In this document: piece by piece, positions 1-8,431 of the stretch | Numbering within the stretch: the stretch's first letter is position 1 | Layout of the letters: every line of letters begins with the position of its first letter | Assembly (NCBI RefSeq): GCF_000696185.1 | Contig: NZ_KK853997.1 | Span: 2,696,647-2,758,857 of the forward strand | Reading direction: 5' to 3' | Origin: Kitasatospora cheerisanensis KCTC 2395 | GTDB lineage: Bacteria; Actinomycetota; Actinomycetes; Streptomycetales; Streptomycetaceae | Length of the DNA stretch: 62,211 bases | Program-made: the position numbers and the translations under genes | The notes under the pieces: model-generated | The model's database searches: none | Seen by the model: only the letters and a program-made list of their open reading frames with translations | Told to the model about the DNA's origin: nothing

Positions 1-702
1 CGGACCGTGGCGCTCGTGCAGTGGCTGATGGCCATGGAGTTCCCGACCGTTGAGCTGCTGCCGGTGGAACAGCCCGTCGTGGTCGGCCGGCACGCCGTCA
101 CGTTCTGGCGACACCTTCCCCAACCACCGCGAGTCGTACCGGCCGCCTACCTCGCTGATCCGCTCCGCGCCCTTCATCAACTTCCTCTTCCTCCTTTCGC
201 TGTCCGCCCGCTCGACACCGTCGCGGCCATCCGGCGATCCATCGCCGCCACTGCGGAGTTGCCGACACGTGATCTGGACTTCCTCAGCGCACATGTGTCC
301 GCGCTCGAAGCTGCGCTCGCCCAGATCCGGTACGTACTCGCACCTGGGCTTCTGCAAGGCGATCCGCAGCACCGGAATGCACTGCACCGCCACGACGCGG
401 CGGTGCTGTGCGACTGGGACACCGCGTGTTTCGGCCCACCCGAACTCGACCTCGTGACAGTGGAGATCCATTGCAGGAGATTCGGGTACGGCCGCTCCCA
501 CTACGAGGAGTTCGCGGACAGGTACGGCTTCGACGTCACCAGGTGGGATGGCTACCCGGTGCTGCGTGATCTCCGTGAGCTGCGGATGGTCACGACGAAC
601 GCGAAACGTGCCCCGGCCGGCAGCGAGACCCTTGCTGAGGTCCGGCGGAGAATCGCCGGAATCACGGAAGCGGACGTCGAGATGCGATGGAGCATCCTGT
701 AG
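1..702 (+). CDS. Aminoglycoside phosphotransferase-family protein, 5' end outside window
   Basis: The reading frame is open at the left edge, so the N-terminal lobe is missing; at least 231 residues remain. The segment LLQGDPQHRNAL fits the catalytic loop of the APH/choline-kinase fold (usually HGDxxxxN). VLCDWDTACFGPPELDL, about 15 residues later, fits the following D-x-(D/E) metal-binding segment. These are hallmarks of small-molecule kinases of the APH superfamily. The first catalytic-loop residue is Q rather than the usual H. The substrate cannot be told; many actinomycete members are orphan kinases rather than resistance enzymes. It converges on the minus-strand RiPP operon, with a 53-base gap. 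Confidence 0.7.
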   Translation, partial: RTVALVQWLMAMEFPTVELLPVEQPVVVGRHAVTFWRHLPQPPRVVPAAYLADPLRALHQLPLPPFAVRPLDTVAAIRRSIAATAELPTRDLDFLSAHVSALEAALAQIRYVLAPGLLQGDPQHRNALHRHDAAVLCDWDTACFGPPELDLVTVEIHCRRFGYGRSHYEEFADRYGFDVTRWDGYPVLRDLRELRMVTTNAKRAPAGSETLAEVRRRIAGITEADVEMRWSIL

Positions 703-755
703 CGGATGCCTCGGGCAAGCCGTCATCTCCCTGCTTCGGTTGCCGGTCCTGCAAA

Positions 756-1493
756 TCAGCCAATGTCGGGGAAGACGTCCGCCGGGAAGGTGCCGAGCCA
801 GAACGCTGCGGTGGAGGGCAGGTTGAGGCCGGCGGTGGAGCCGTCGTGTGGGAGGAGTTCGGTGGGCGCGAGGTAGGCGTCGCCGGGGTCGAGGCGCAGG
901 CGGATGCAGGCCGGGTCGCCGCCGCTGGCGATGTACCGGCGCAGGTCGTCGGTGTGCGGGCAGCGGGCGGTGTAGTCGTCGGGGTGGACGGTGCGGGTGA
1001 TGTGCTGGGCGTCGTGCCGGCCGAGGATCAGGTGGCGGGGGCCGGGGCCGAGGTTGACGCACAGGCGGCGGCGCGAGAGGTGCCTCCGCAGGTACGGGAG
1101 GCGGTCCCAGTTGTCGAGGTGGACGCCGAGTTGCTGCCCAGTGTGGTGGTTGAGCGTGGTGGTGGCCTGGCCGGGCGGGCTGGTGACGGTTCCGAGGTAG
1201 TGGACCGGGCCGTCGGCGACGGTGGGCAGCAGGGTGGTGCCCGTCGGGGTGGCGAGGGCCTGGTCGAGGTCGAACGAGGGTGGCAGGGCGACGAGTTGGG
1301 TGAGGACGTTGGCGGGGGTGCCGGTGGTGGCGGCTAGGCGGCGGGCGTCGGCCGGGGCGAGGGGGGACCACTGGCCGGCGGGCACCACTGCGCCGGGCTC
1401 GTAGGCCGGGTCGCGGTCCTCGATGCGCAGCGTCCCCGTCTCGGCGCGGGCGGCCAGCGCGGCCAGGCCGGAGGGCGGGACAGCGATGGGCAT
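756..1493 (-). CDS. Probable 2OG-Fe(II) oxygenase of the RiPP operon
   Basis: 245 residues, starting at ATG 1493. A VHLDNWD segment (His125, Asp127) gives an HxD facial-triad pair, and LLPHDGST provides a plausible distal His216 near the C-terminus. That layout fits a non-haem iron/2-oxoglutarate oxygenase on a double-stranded beta-helix. It is the last gene of the minus-strand operon, 14 bases after the pentapeptide-repeat gene. 2OG oxygenases accompany some cyclophane-forming radical SAM maturases, where hydroxylation of the crosslinked peptide is the expected role. The family call rests on motif spacing and context only; a cupin-fold protein without oxygenase activity is the main alternative. 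Confidence 0.55.
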   Translation of the reverse strand: MPIAVPPSGLAALAARAETGTLRIEDRDPAYEPGAVVPAGQWSPLAPADARRLAATTGTPANVLTQLVALPPSFDLDQALATPTGTTLLPTVADGPVHYLGTVTSPPGQATTTLNHHTGQQLGVHLDNWDRLPYLRRHLSRRRLCVNLGPGPRHLILGRHDAQHITRTVHPDDYTARCPHTDDLRRYIASGGDPACIRLRLDPGDAYLAPTELLPHDGSTAGLNLPSTAAFWLGTFPADVFPDIG

Positions 1494-1507
1494 GCCGGGT
1501 CTCCTTG

Positions 1508-2188
1508 TCAGGGATTGTCGAGCGGGCGGACGGTGGCGCCGAGTTCGGTGAGCAGCGCGCGGGTGAGCTGGTCGGGCTGGGCGGGGTCGAGCAGGATGCC
1601 GCCGGTGAGGTTGGCGGTGCCGCGGATGGTGCTCAGGTCGTTGCCGCGCAGGTCGGTGTCGCGGTGCTTGCCGTGGCCGAAGGCGGTCCGGTCGAGGGTG
1701 CAGTCGCGGAAGACGGCGCCGGTCAGGTCGCAGCCGGTGAAGGTGGCCTCGGTGAGGACGCAGCGGTCGAAGACGAGGGGGCCGGTCGCGCGGACGTTCT
1801 CGAAGGTGGCGTAGTCGAGGCGGCAGCCTTCGAAGAGGACGTCGTTGAGGGTGACGTTGCTGATGGTGGCGCCCATGAGGCGGCTGTGGGCCCAGTGGGT
1901 CTGCGTGGCGCGGCTGCCGGACCAGGCCAGGGTGCCGATGGTGCTGGCGGTGATCTCCAGCGACGACAGGCGGACGCCTTCGAGGGTCGTGCGCTGGGCG
2001 GAGAGGTTGCGGATGCGGCCGACGAGGAGCGCGGTGTCGATGAGGTCGAGGTCGCGCAGGTCGACGTCGGCGTACAGGAAGTCGCGGACGGTGTCGCCGC
2101 CGAGGAACGCGACTGGGTTCAGGTGCTGGTCGGTCTCGTCGAGGCCGGGCAGGGTGACGCGGGTGGTGCCGTAAGTGCGGGTCTTCAC
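1508..2188 (-). CDS. Pentapeptide-repeat protein
   Basis: 226 residues from GTG 2188. From about residue 40 the sequence follows the A(D/N)LxX-type five-residue period, for example FLYADVDLRDLDLID, FEGCRLDYATFENV and FTGCDLTGAVFRDC. This predicts a right-handed quadrilateral beta-helix. It lies between the precursor peptide and the oxygenase gene, in the same orientation. Pentapeptide-repeat proteins such as McbG, AlbG and Qnr protect DNA gyrase from peptide or natural-product inhibitors, so self-immunity is possible. A structural or scaffold role in maturation is equally open. No other domain is seen. Confidence 0.85.
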   Translation of the reverse strand: MKTRTYGTTRVTLPGLDETDQHLNPVAFLGGDTVRDFLYADVDLRDLDLIDTALLVGRIRNLSAQRTTLEGVRLSSLEITASTIGTLAWSGSRATQTHWAHSRLMGATISNVTLNDVLFEGCRLDYATFENVRATGPLVFDRCVLTEATFTGCDLTGAVFRDCTLDRTAFGHGKHRDTDLRGNDLSTIRGTANLTGGILLDPAQPDQLTRALLTELGATVRPLDNP

Positions 2189-2276
2189 GGTGGTGCTCCG
2201 GGAGTTCGGTCGGGTGCCGGGCCCGCGGCGCTGCGGGCCCGGCCGGTGGCACTGATCGTGGCAGGGGCGCGGGCGG

Positions 2277-2507
2277 CTACCGGTTGTTCGGGAAGTCCGA
2301 CCAGCTCGGGCCGTTGTGCCAGTCGCTCCAGGGGTTGACGGGGGTGTTGTCCCAGCTCGGCGTGTTGTTCCACGGCGAGCCGGGGTTGTTGGCCCAGGTC
2401 GCCTGGTTGTCCCAGCCGCCGGCGGCTGTGGTGCTGCTGCCGGCGCGCTGGAGGAGGTGGTCGAGCTCCGGGGAGTCGGCGGCGGCGAGGGTGGCGAGGG
2501 CGTTCAT
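2277..2507 (-). CDS. RiPP precursor with eight aromatic-X-Asn/Asp motifs
   Basis: 76 residues. Its ATG overlaps the stop of the radical SAM gene by four bases (ATGA), so the two are translationally coupled. Residues 1-31 look like a leader, with an acidic-hydrophobic stretch SPELDHLLQ. Residues 32-76 form a core rich in Trp, Asn and Pro, with WDN, WAN, WNN, WDN, WSD, WHN, WSD and FPN at 32, 38, 46, 52, 60, 63, 69 and 72. Every aromatic residue of the core is followed two places later by Asn or Asp. That is the three-residue cyclophane (triceptide) acceptor pattern of radical SAM cyclophane enzymes. It resembles the actinobacterial multiple-cyclophane (AmcA-like) precursors as I recall them; this was not searched. 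Confidence 0.8.
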   Translation of the reverse strand: MNALATLAAADSPELDHLLQRAGSSTTAAGGWDNQATWANNPGSPWNNTPSWDNTPVNPWSDWHNGPSWSDFPNNR

Positions 2508-3694
2508 GCTGCGGTGTCCTTCCTGGTGGTGTCGGCGGCGGCGAGGACGAGGGCCTGTTCGGTGGAGCGGCAGTACGCGGTTTCCGTGGCGGTGAAGGTG
2601 CCGTGCTCGAAGTAGCGGTTGCCGGCCTGGGAGCCGCGGCAGAAGTCGAAGAACTCGCAGCCGGCCCGGCAGTTGTCCAGGCCGGTCAGGAACTCGGCGA
2701 CGTAGCGCAGCCGGTGGGCGTCGGCGAGGATCGCGGCGAGCGACTGCTGAAGGACGTTGCCGGCGCGGAAGTCGTCGTGCGCGGGGGCGGTGGTGTCGGC
2801 GAGTTCGGGGCTGAGCAGGACGACGTCACCACTGGCGGCGACGGTGGGGATCGGGTCGTGCCTGGCGTCCTCCCACTGCGGGCGGGTGCCGTCGCGGGTC
2901 ATCCGCAGGTAGGTGCCGAGCCGGTCGAGTTCGCGGACGGGCGGCGCGTCGGGGTGGGCGTGGCTCCAGGCGAGCACCCGGGCCCAGAAGCCGACGGTGT
3001 CGTGGAGATCGGGCGTTGCCCGGCTGGTGTTGACGCCTTCCTGCTCCTCGATGTTCAGGCCGATCGACCGGCATCCCAGGGAGGCGAGGAAGTCGAGCAG
3101 CGCCTCGGGCGCGTTCAGGTTCTCGCGGCCGACGACCGAGATTACCGAGAACGGCAGGCCGTGCTCGCGCAGAGTGTCGATGCCGCGCAGGATCCGGTCG
3201 AACGCCGGCCGCCCGGCCCGGTCGACGCGGCGGGCGTTGAGGGCGCGCGGGCCGTCGATGCTGACGCCGACGCGGACGCCGTGGGCGGTGAACAGGTCGC
3301 ACCAGCGGCGGTTGATCAGGGTGGCGTTGGTCTGGACCGCGTGCTGAACGCGGCCGGCGGCGCGCAGCGGCTCGAACGGGGCGAGGAGTTCGGCGAAGCG
3401 GGTTCGGCCGAGGGCGAGGGGTTCGCCCGCGTGCCAGATGATCCGAACCGGCGGGCCGCCCGCGTCTGTCAGCTCGGCGACCGAACGGGCGACGGCCTCG
3501 GCGACCTGAAGGGGCATCGTGGTCTTCACCCCGCGCCCCGGCAGGTAGCAGTAGGAACAGTCGAGGTTGCAGAAGGTTGTGGGTTGGAGGACGACCTGCC
3601 TGGGCCGGTCCGCGATCCACCGCCGGTAGCGGGCCCTCGGTGGTTCGAGGAGCGCCGAGCAGGTTTCGGGCTGGGCTGGTGCTGGTTCTTGCAC
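2504..3694 (-). CDS. Radical SAM/SPASM peptide maturase
   Basis: 396 residues from GTG 3694. CNLDCSYC near residue 42 is the CX3CX2C motif for the SAM-cleaving 4Fe-4S cluster. The C-terminal segment GLDNCRAGCEFFDFCRGSQ, followed by a late Cys in TAYCRS, is a SPASM-type domain for auxiliary clusters. Length and layout match cyclophane-forming maturases (GrrM/OscB/AmcB type), which join an aromatic ring carbon to the beta-carbon of a residue two positions on. The gene sits directly upstream of the precursor and overlaps it by four bases; its own start is three bases from the previous stop. The peptide maturase role is strong; the exact crosslink is inferred from the substrate motif. Confidence 0.88.
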   Translation of the reverse strand: MQEPAPAQPETCSALLEPPRARYRRWIADRPRQVVLQPTTFCNLDCSYCYLPGRGVKTTMPLQVAEAVARSVAELTDAGGPPVRIIWHAGEPLALGRTRFAELLAPFEPLRAAGRVQHAVQTNATLINRRWCDLFTAHGVRVGVSIDGPRALNARRVDRAGRPAFDRILRGIDTLREHGLPFSVISVVGRENLNAPEALLDFLASLGCRSIGLNIEEQEGVNTSRATPDLHDTVGFWARVLAWSHAHPDAPPVRELDRLGTYLRMTRDGTRPQWEDARHDPIPTVAASGDVVLLSPELADTTAPAHDDFRAGNVLQQSLAAILADAHRLRYVAEFLTGLDNCRAGCEFFDFCRGSQAGNRYFEHGTFTATETAYCRSTEQALVLAAADTTRKDTAA

Positions 3695-3696
3695 GT

Positions 3697-4044
3697 CTAC
3701 CTCCGGCTGTCGAGGGCCGATGCGATCAGCGTCCGGGCCTGCGGGCCGCGAACGACCAGCACCCGCAGGCCCGCATCGGCGAGCTGTCGGTGGCGCGAGG
3801 CACGTTCAGGGGCCGCGCCCAGGTGGGCGAGGGACGGCAGGACTATCCCGTACAACCCGGGACGGTCCGTGATTGCGGAGAGGTCGCCTCCGGTGGTGAC
3901 GTCCGTGAGGTCGAGTTCCCGGCTGCGGCAGAACTCGGCCAGGGCCTCGGTAAGGGCCGACTGCCGAGCGGGCGTCTCGGTGGTCAGGCGCAGAAGACCG
4001 ACGACGGCGGGCGCACGAACGGGCCGCTGCTCGGTGAGTTCCAC
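3697..4044 (-). CDS. Small resolvase-like protein at head of RiPP operon
   Basis: 115 residues from GTG 4044, preceded by AAAGGGGG. It ends two bases before the radical SAM start, so it is probably the first gene of the operon. The pattern of a helix (ALTEALAEFCRSRELDL), then TTGGDLSAITDRPGLYGIVLPSLAHLG, then LRVLVVRG resembles the N-terminal fold of serine resolvases (…PGLxxVvvpsldrLGR). There is no DNA-binding domain and no recognisable catalytic Ser/Arg set, so recombinase activity is unlikely. Similar short proteins occur as stand-alone regulators or orphan proteins in streptomycetes. Its role in the pathway is unknown. Confidence 0.6.
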   Translation of the reverse strand: MELTEQRPVRAPAVVGLLRLTTETPARQSALTEALAEFCRSRELDLTDVTTGGDLSAITDRPGLYGIVLPSLAHLGAAPERASRHRQLADAGLRVLVVRGPQARTLIASALDSRR

Positions 4045-4201
4045 ACTGCGTTCCCCTTTCTGCCGGCCGGGCGGCTCGGCTGGGTCCAGCGTGCCGTCGC
4101 TCCGCAGAGGCGGGTATGCCCTGCCGTGGCAGTTCCGTGGCAGTTCTGACACCCCGACAGGTCGTGGAGTGCTTCGATGGTCGCCGAGCCGGGAGGTGGT
4201 C

Positions 4202-5293
4202 ATGGCGGCGGTGGGCGAGTGGACCGGAGTGGAGGCGCGGGCGCTGCGGCAGGCCAGCCGCAGGAGCGTGCGCGACTTCGCCGCGGATCTGGGTGTGGCG
4301 GTACGAACGATCACGAACTGGGAGCGGCTGGGCGCCGGGACTCGGCCACGCCCGGATACGCAGGCCATCCTGGACACGGCTCTGGGCCGGCTCGATGCGG
4401 CAGGCGTGCTCCGGTTCGAGGCTCTCCTGTCCCGATCCCGCGGTCCTGCCGTCGCCGCGGTGCGAGGCGGGCCGAGGGTGTGGGAGTACGAGACGTGGAC
4501 GGAGGACATCGAGCGGGCTGTCACCGCCGCGTCCCACCAAGACTTCACAGCCGCCTCCGACTTCCTGGAGCGGTGGCGAACCCGGTGGCCACCGCAAGAC
4601 TTGGACGACCGGGGTCTGTACCTCTTCGCGCGGACGACGGCCCTGGCTGGTGATCTGCTCCGGGATCGGGGGGTGCTGCTCGGGCCCAGGTCGGCAGCGC
4701 GCTCCTACGCGGACGCCCGGTCGTTGTTCGAGCAGCTCGGCATCCCCCGCAGGGTCGCGCAGCTGGACTTGTCGCTTGCGGTCGTCACGGAGATGTCCGG
4801 TGACCTCCGCGGGGCCGCGGCACGGTACGCCGAGCTGAGCCGCGACAACCGGCTGAGCGACCGGGACCGGCTCCGGGCGCAACTGTGGGTGGGCACCGCG
4901 CTGGACAAGCAAGGGCTTCACGACACGGCGATGCCGTTGATGGCCTCGGCGATCAACGGATTCGAGGCGGTGAACGAGCAGGAGGACTGGGGCACCGCGC
5001 ACCAGAAGCTGGCGCTCGCGCACCGCGGTGCCGGGAACCTCGGGGAGGCCGCGCGGTTGATCGGTGTGGCGGAGTCCGCCGGCGGCAGCACGTCGCCGAT
5101 GCAGCAGGTGCGGCTGGCCACCGCGCGCGGGCACGTGCTCCTGTCCGACCGGGCGACCGTCCAGGAAGGGCTCGCGGTGCTCGACAAGGCGGCGGCCACG
5201 GCCGCGACGTACGGTATGAGCCACCAGCTCCGCAGCATCGACGGCATCCGCAAGAACGTCGAACTGGGAGGCAGGGCAGCCAAGTTCAGGTAA
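4202..5293 (+). CDS. HTH-domain regulator with TPR-like helical repeats
   Basis: 363 residues. ATG 4202 is preceded by GGGAGGT. Residues 8-60 form a helix-turn-helix: LRQASRRSVRDFAADLGVAVRTITNWE. The rest is alpha-helical with TPR-like repeats (ARSLFEQLGIPRRVAQLDLSLA, AQLWVGTALDKQGLHDTAMP, HQKLALAHRGAGNLGEAARL). This is the common actinomycete layout of an XRE-type regulator with a peptide- or protein-sensing TPR region. It is divergent from the RiPP operon and leads a plus-strand operon with ydcF- and wbqC-like genes. It could control both directions, but no operator is obvious in the roughly 150-base gap. Confidence 0.8.
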   Translation: MAAVGEWTGVEARALRQASRRSVRDFAADLGVAVRTITNWERLGAGTRPRPDTQAILDTALGRLDAAGVLRFEALLSRSRGPAVAAVRGGPRVWEYETWTEDIERAVTAASHQDFTAASDFLERWRTRWPPQDLDDRGLYLFARTTALAGDLLRDRGVLLGPRSAARSYADARSLFEQLGIPRRVAQLDLSLAVVTEMSGDLRGAAARYAELSRDNRLSDRDRLRAQLWVGTALDKQGLHDTAMPLMASAINGFEAVNEQEDWGTAHQKLALAHRGAGNLGEAARLIGVAESAGGSTSPMQQVRLATARGHVLLSDRATVQEGLAVLDKAAATAATYGMSHQLRSIDGIRKNVELGGRAAKFR

Positions 5294-5306
5294 TCAGGAG
5301 AGATAC

Positions 5307-5972
5307 GTGACCGGCACGACGAAGCGCGAGATCACCGACCGGCAGTGGGCGGACACCGCGCTGCTGTGGGACTACCAGCAGATGGGCCACGCCCTGCGGC
5401 CGTGCGACGTGGCGATCGGCCTGGGCTCCCACGACCTCGGCGTGGCGGCGGAGACCGCCGGCCTGTACCTGCGCGGCCTGGTGAAGCTGATCGTGTTCAC
5501 CGGCGGCCCTAACCCGAGCAGGCCGGACCACTTCCCGCGCGGCGAGGCCGTGCACTTCGCGGAGCACGCGCTCTCCCTCGGCGTGCCGGAGAGCGCGGTG
5601 CTGATCGAGCCGAAGGCGCGAAACACCGGGCAGAACATCGCGTTCTCCCGCCAGGCCCTCACCGAAGCCGGCGTGGCGGCGTCGTCGGTGCTGCTGGTGT
5701 CCATGCCGTACATGGAGCGCCGGGCATATGCGACTTGCCGTCAGGTGTGGCCGGAGGTGGAGGCGGTATGCGCGTCCACCGCGATGAACCTGCACGACTA
5801 CGTGAAGACGATCGGCGACGACCAGCTCGTGATCGACAGCCTGGTGGGCGACCTCCAGCGGGTCATCGAGTACCCGAAGCAGGGCTTCGCCGTCGCCCAG
5901 GACGTACCGGAGAGGGTGCACGATGCCTACCAGCGGCTCATCGACGCCGGGTTCACCAGCCGACTCCTCTGA
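5307..5972 (+). CDS. YdcF-like (DUF218) protein
   Basis: 221 residues from GTG 5307, behind AGGAG. The YdcF/DUF218 core is visible: DVAIGLGSHD, then KLIVFTGGPNPSR, EAVHFAEHALSLGVPESAVLIEP and ARNTGQNIAFSR, with the conserved E/T-N residues of the active-site loops. Members form a Rossmann-like fold; some act in cell-envelope or vancomycin-resistance (SanA) contexts, but activity is mostly unknown. It is the second gene of the HTH-TPR operon and overlaps the WbqC-like gene by 50 bases, which suggests coupled expression. Confidence 0.78.
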   Translation: MTGTTKREITDRQWADTALLWDYQQMGHALRPCDVAIGLGSHDLGVAAETAGLYLRGLVKLIVFTGGPNPSRPDHFPRGEAVHFAEHALSLGVPESAVLIEPKARNTGQNIAFSRQALTEAGVAASSVLLVSMPYMERRAYATCRQVWPEVEAVCASTAMNLHDYVKTIGDDQLVIDSLVGDLQRVIEYPKQGFAVAQDVPERVHDAYQRLIDAGFTSRLL

Positions 5973-6720
5973 CCGGCCCGCCGGCACCGCCGACGAGCTG
6001 GTGTGCGCAATCCACCAGCCAAACCTGCTACCGCGGCTGTCCACGCTGGCGAAGATCTACGCGGCGGACGTGTGGGTGGTGCTGGACGACGTCCAGCACA
6101 CCCGCCGCGACTACCAGCACCGCGCCCGGCTCGGTGCCCTTCACCACGACGCAACCCGGTGGCTGTCCATGCCCACCCACCTGCCGAATGGCCGTGCCAC
6201 CTTGATCCGGGACGCCCGACTCGCCGAACCGGCACTCACCCGGCGCCGGATGGAGGGCATCCTCCACGAGCAGTACCGCACATCCCCGTTCTGGCCGGCG
6301 TTCGCCGAACAACTGCGCCCACTGCTCGACCTGTTCGACACGACTGACCGGACCGCCGACATCACCGAAGCATCCACGCTGCTGCTCCTCGACCTCCTCG
6401 GCTGGCGAGGCCGGGTAGTGCGCAGCAGCAATCTGCCGGCCCGAGCCGGGCGAACCCAGCGGCTCGTGGACCTGTGCCGGGCGGTCGGCGCCGACACGTA
6501 CGTCTGCGGCACCGGTGGCCTCCGGTATGTTGCGCCGACCCGGTTCGCCGATGCCGGGATCGACTTGCGGTGCTTCGTCGTGCCGGACACCGGCGTATGG
6601 GTCGGTGCCCGGACTCTCAGCGCGGTGCACTCTCTGCTGGTTCGTGGTGTTGAGGCTGTGGCGGAAGCCGCGACGGGGCATACCAGGCGGGTGCGACTTG
6701 GCGGCGCGTTTCCGTCGTGA
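5923..6720 (+). CDS. WbqC-like family protein
   Basis: 265 residues. The N-terminal CAIHQPNLLPRLSTLAKIYAADVWVVLDDVQ is the typical WbqC opening (hQPxYLPwlgff.ki…DvfVxlDdvQ). Later segments include a mid-protein LLGWRGRVVRSSNL and the YVCGTGGLRYVAPTRFADAGID motif also seen in the family. WbqC-like proteins occur in O-antigen and glycan gene sets and next to aminotransferases, and their chemistry is poorly known. The first 25 residues overlap the end of the YdcF-like gene in another frame. Context suggests a small-molecule or glycan modification module run by the upstream regulator. Confidence 0.75.
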   Translation: MPTSGSSTPGSPADSSDRPAGTADELVCAIHQPNLLPRLSTLAKIYAADVWVVLDDVQHTRRDYQHRARLGALHHDATRWLSMPTHLPNGRATLIRDARLAEPALTRRRMEGILHEQYRTSPFWPAFAEQLRPLLDLFDTTDRTADITEASTLLLLDLLGWRGRVVRSSNLPARAGRTQRLVDLCRAVGADTYVCGTGGLRYVAPTRFADAGIDLRCFVVPDTGVWVGARTLSAVHSLLVRGVEAVAEAATGHTRRVRLGGAFPS

Positions 6721-6806
6721 GCTTCCCACGTGAACGCACACGCTTTGAATCAGCGAGAACACTTTCTGTTACCGTACACGTCGAGTCAACGCTCGTTGGG
6801 GGGCAG

Positions 6807-8390
6807 ATGACTGGGTTCCACGTCGATCCGTCGCAGATGATCGTCTCGTCCGCCGGGTTCACCGACCTGCAGACGTGGGCGGCGCAGATCCACAGCGGGT
6901 TGGTCGGTTCGTTGGACGACGCGGCCGGCATGGCGGGTGACGACGACACGGGCCGGGCGTTCGCCGCCCGGTACGACCCGGCCGCGCAGTCGGTGGTGAA
7001 CGCGCTGGGCCGGGTGTTCGGCCAGTTGGGCGGGACCGCGAACGGCCTCTACTCGATGGCGATGAACTACATCCGCACCGACGCGGACGTCGCCGAGAGC
7101 ATGATGCAGCCGCAGGAGTTACCGAAGTCGTCGGACCCGCAGTGCGAGCAGGAGCCCCGGGCGGTCACGATCCCGACCGCGGTGGGCCGCCAGAACTGGG
7201 CGGTACGAGAGATCATCGCCAAGTTCTGGCCCCAGGGCGATCCGGTGAAACTCCGCCAGGCTGGCCAGGACTGGAAGCGGGCGGCGCAGCTGTTCAGCCA
7301 GCTCGGGGCCGAGGGCGATGCCCGGGTGCGGGCGGTCACCTCCAGCAGCACCGCGCAGGCAGTAGACAGCATGGCCGCGAACTGGGCCAAGGTGCATGAC
7401 GGTTGCGCCACGTCCGGTCCGCTGCTGAACACGATGCAGCACGTCGCCCACCAGCTGGGCGTGGCGTGCGAGGCGTACGCCACGGGCATCGAGGATCTGC
7501 GGGACACGCTGGAGAACCTGCTGCTGATGGCCGGGGGCGTCGCGGTCGTGGGTGTCGCGCTGACCGTCTTCACGCTCGGGCTCTCGGACGTGGCGGCAGC
7601 GGGCGGTGAAGCGGCGATCGTCGCCGAGGCCGGCGCCGCCGCGATCGCGCTCACCGCGGAGATCGAGGCGAGCGCCGAGATCGCCGTCCTGGCCGAAGCC
7701 GCCGCCATCGTGGACGCGGCCGCAGCCGCCATCGTGCCCGTCACCATCGTCGGCGGCGCCACGCTAATGATCGCCGCCGTCGCATCGCCCGCGAACGCGG
7801 CACCCGGCCTCACACCGGGAAGCACGCCCGCACCCACCCCAGGCGTCGGCCCACTGCCCCACGACCCCGCGAGCGCCTTCCCCCTCCTGCCGCCGGCGCA
7901 GCAGCAGGAGGTGCGGACCTGGATGGCGCAGCTGGCCCTCGACGGCCGGACCTCAACGTCCCCCGGTCCGATCGGCAAGCCCAAGATCGACGCGCAGCGG
8001 GCATACGAGCTGCGGGTGGCCGGCGGCACGCAGTACGAGCTGTACACGACTGTGCCGGACCCGAAGAAGCCCAGCGGGGAAAAGACCATGAACGCCGACG
8101 GCGTTCGCGCCGAGGACGGCGCGGCCATCGACGCCAAGTACGTCGGCCAGCAGAAGGGTTGCAGGTCGCCACTGCGGCTCGGCAATGTCGACAACGTCCC
8201 GGACTTCGTCTACGAGAACACGATGAAGAGCCAGTCGTTCGAGATGACCAAGTACAAGTCGGCGTTCGAGGACCCCCGCAACAAGGTCAACCACCTGGAG
8301 GTCATCACCAACGACGACAGGTCCGCGGCGTACTTCGCCGCCCTGATGACCGCGCAGCAAGTGCCCGGGGAGACCCGCGTGGTCCCCTAG
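6807..8390 (+). CDS. Polymorphic toxin with WXG/ESX-type N-terminus and restriction-endonuclease-like C-terminus
   Basis: 527 residues from ATG 6807, preceded by GGGGGG. Residues 1-95 resemble an ESX/WXG100-type helical hairpin (TDLQTWAAQIHSGL … ALGRVFGQLGGTANGLYSMA). Residues 230-330 are Ala-rich and hydrophobic, and a Pro-rich linker follows (GLTPGSTPAPTPGVGPLP). The C-terminal 110 residues, from AQRAYELRVAGGTQYELY through ADGVRAEDGAAIDAKYV, fit the Tox-REase restriction-endonuclease-fold toxins with a D…(D)AK active site. Delivery by a type VII system is inferred from the N-terminus. The next gene is the expected immunity partner. A gap of 86 bases upstream, holding an AT-richer segment, probably carries its promoter. 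Confidence 0.75.
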   Translation: MTGFHVDPSQMIVSSAGFTDLQTWAAQIHSGLVGSLDDAAGMAGDDDTGRAFAARYDPAAQSVVNALGRVFGQLGGTANGLYSMAMNYIRTDADVAESMMQPQELPKSSDPQCEQEPRAVTIPTAVGRQNWAVREIIAKFWPQGDPVKLRQAGQDWKRAAQLFSQLGAEGDARVRAVTSSSTAQAVDSMAANWAKVHDGCATSGPLLNTMQHVAHQLGVACEAYATGIEDLRDTLENLLLMAGGVAVVGVALTVFTLGLSDVAAAGGEAAIVAEAGAAAIALTAEIEASAEIAVLAEAAAIVDAAAAAIVPVTIVGGATLMIAAVASPANAAPGLTPGSTPAPTPGVGPLPHDPASAFPLLPPAQQQEVRTWMAQLALDGRTSTSPGPIGKPKIDAQRAYELRVAGGTQYELYTTVPDPKKPSGEKTMNADGVRAEDGAAIDAKYVGQQKGCRSPLRLGNVDNVPDFVYENTMKSQSFEMTKYKSAFEDPRNKVNHLEVITNDDRSAAYFAALMTAQQVPGETRVVP

Positions 8391-8431
8391 GTCGAAGCCG
8401 GCATTCCAACTTCCCTGCCTTGGAGGACACC

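Noticed and set aside
2603..4201. Long plus-strand frame running from 2603 into the HTH/TPR gene
   Set aside because: Before 4202 it is antisense to the radical SAM gene, with Gly/Val/Glu-rich shadow composition. The ATG at 4202 has a good ribosome site and begins the real protein.
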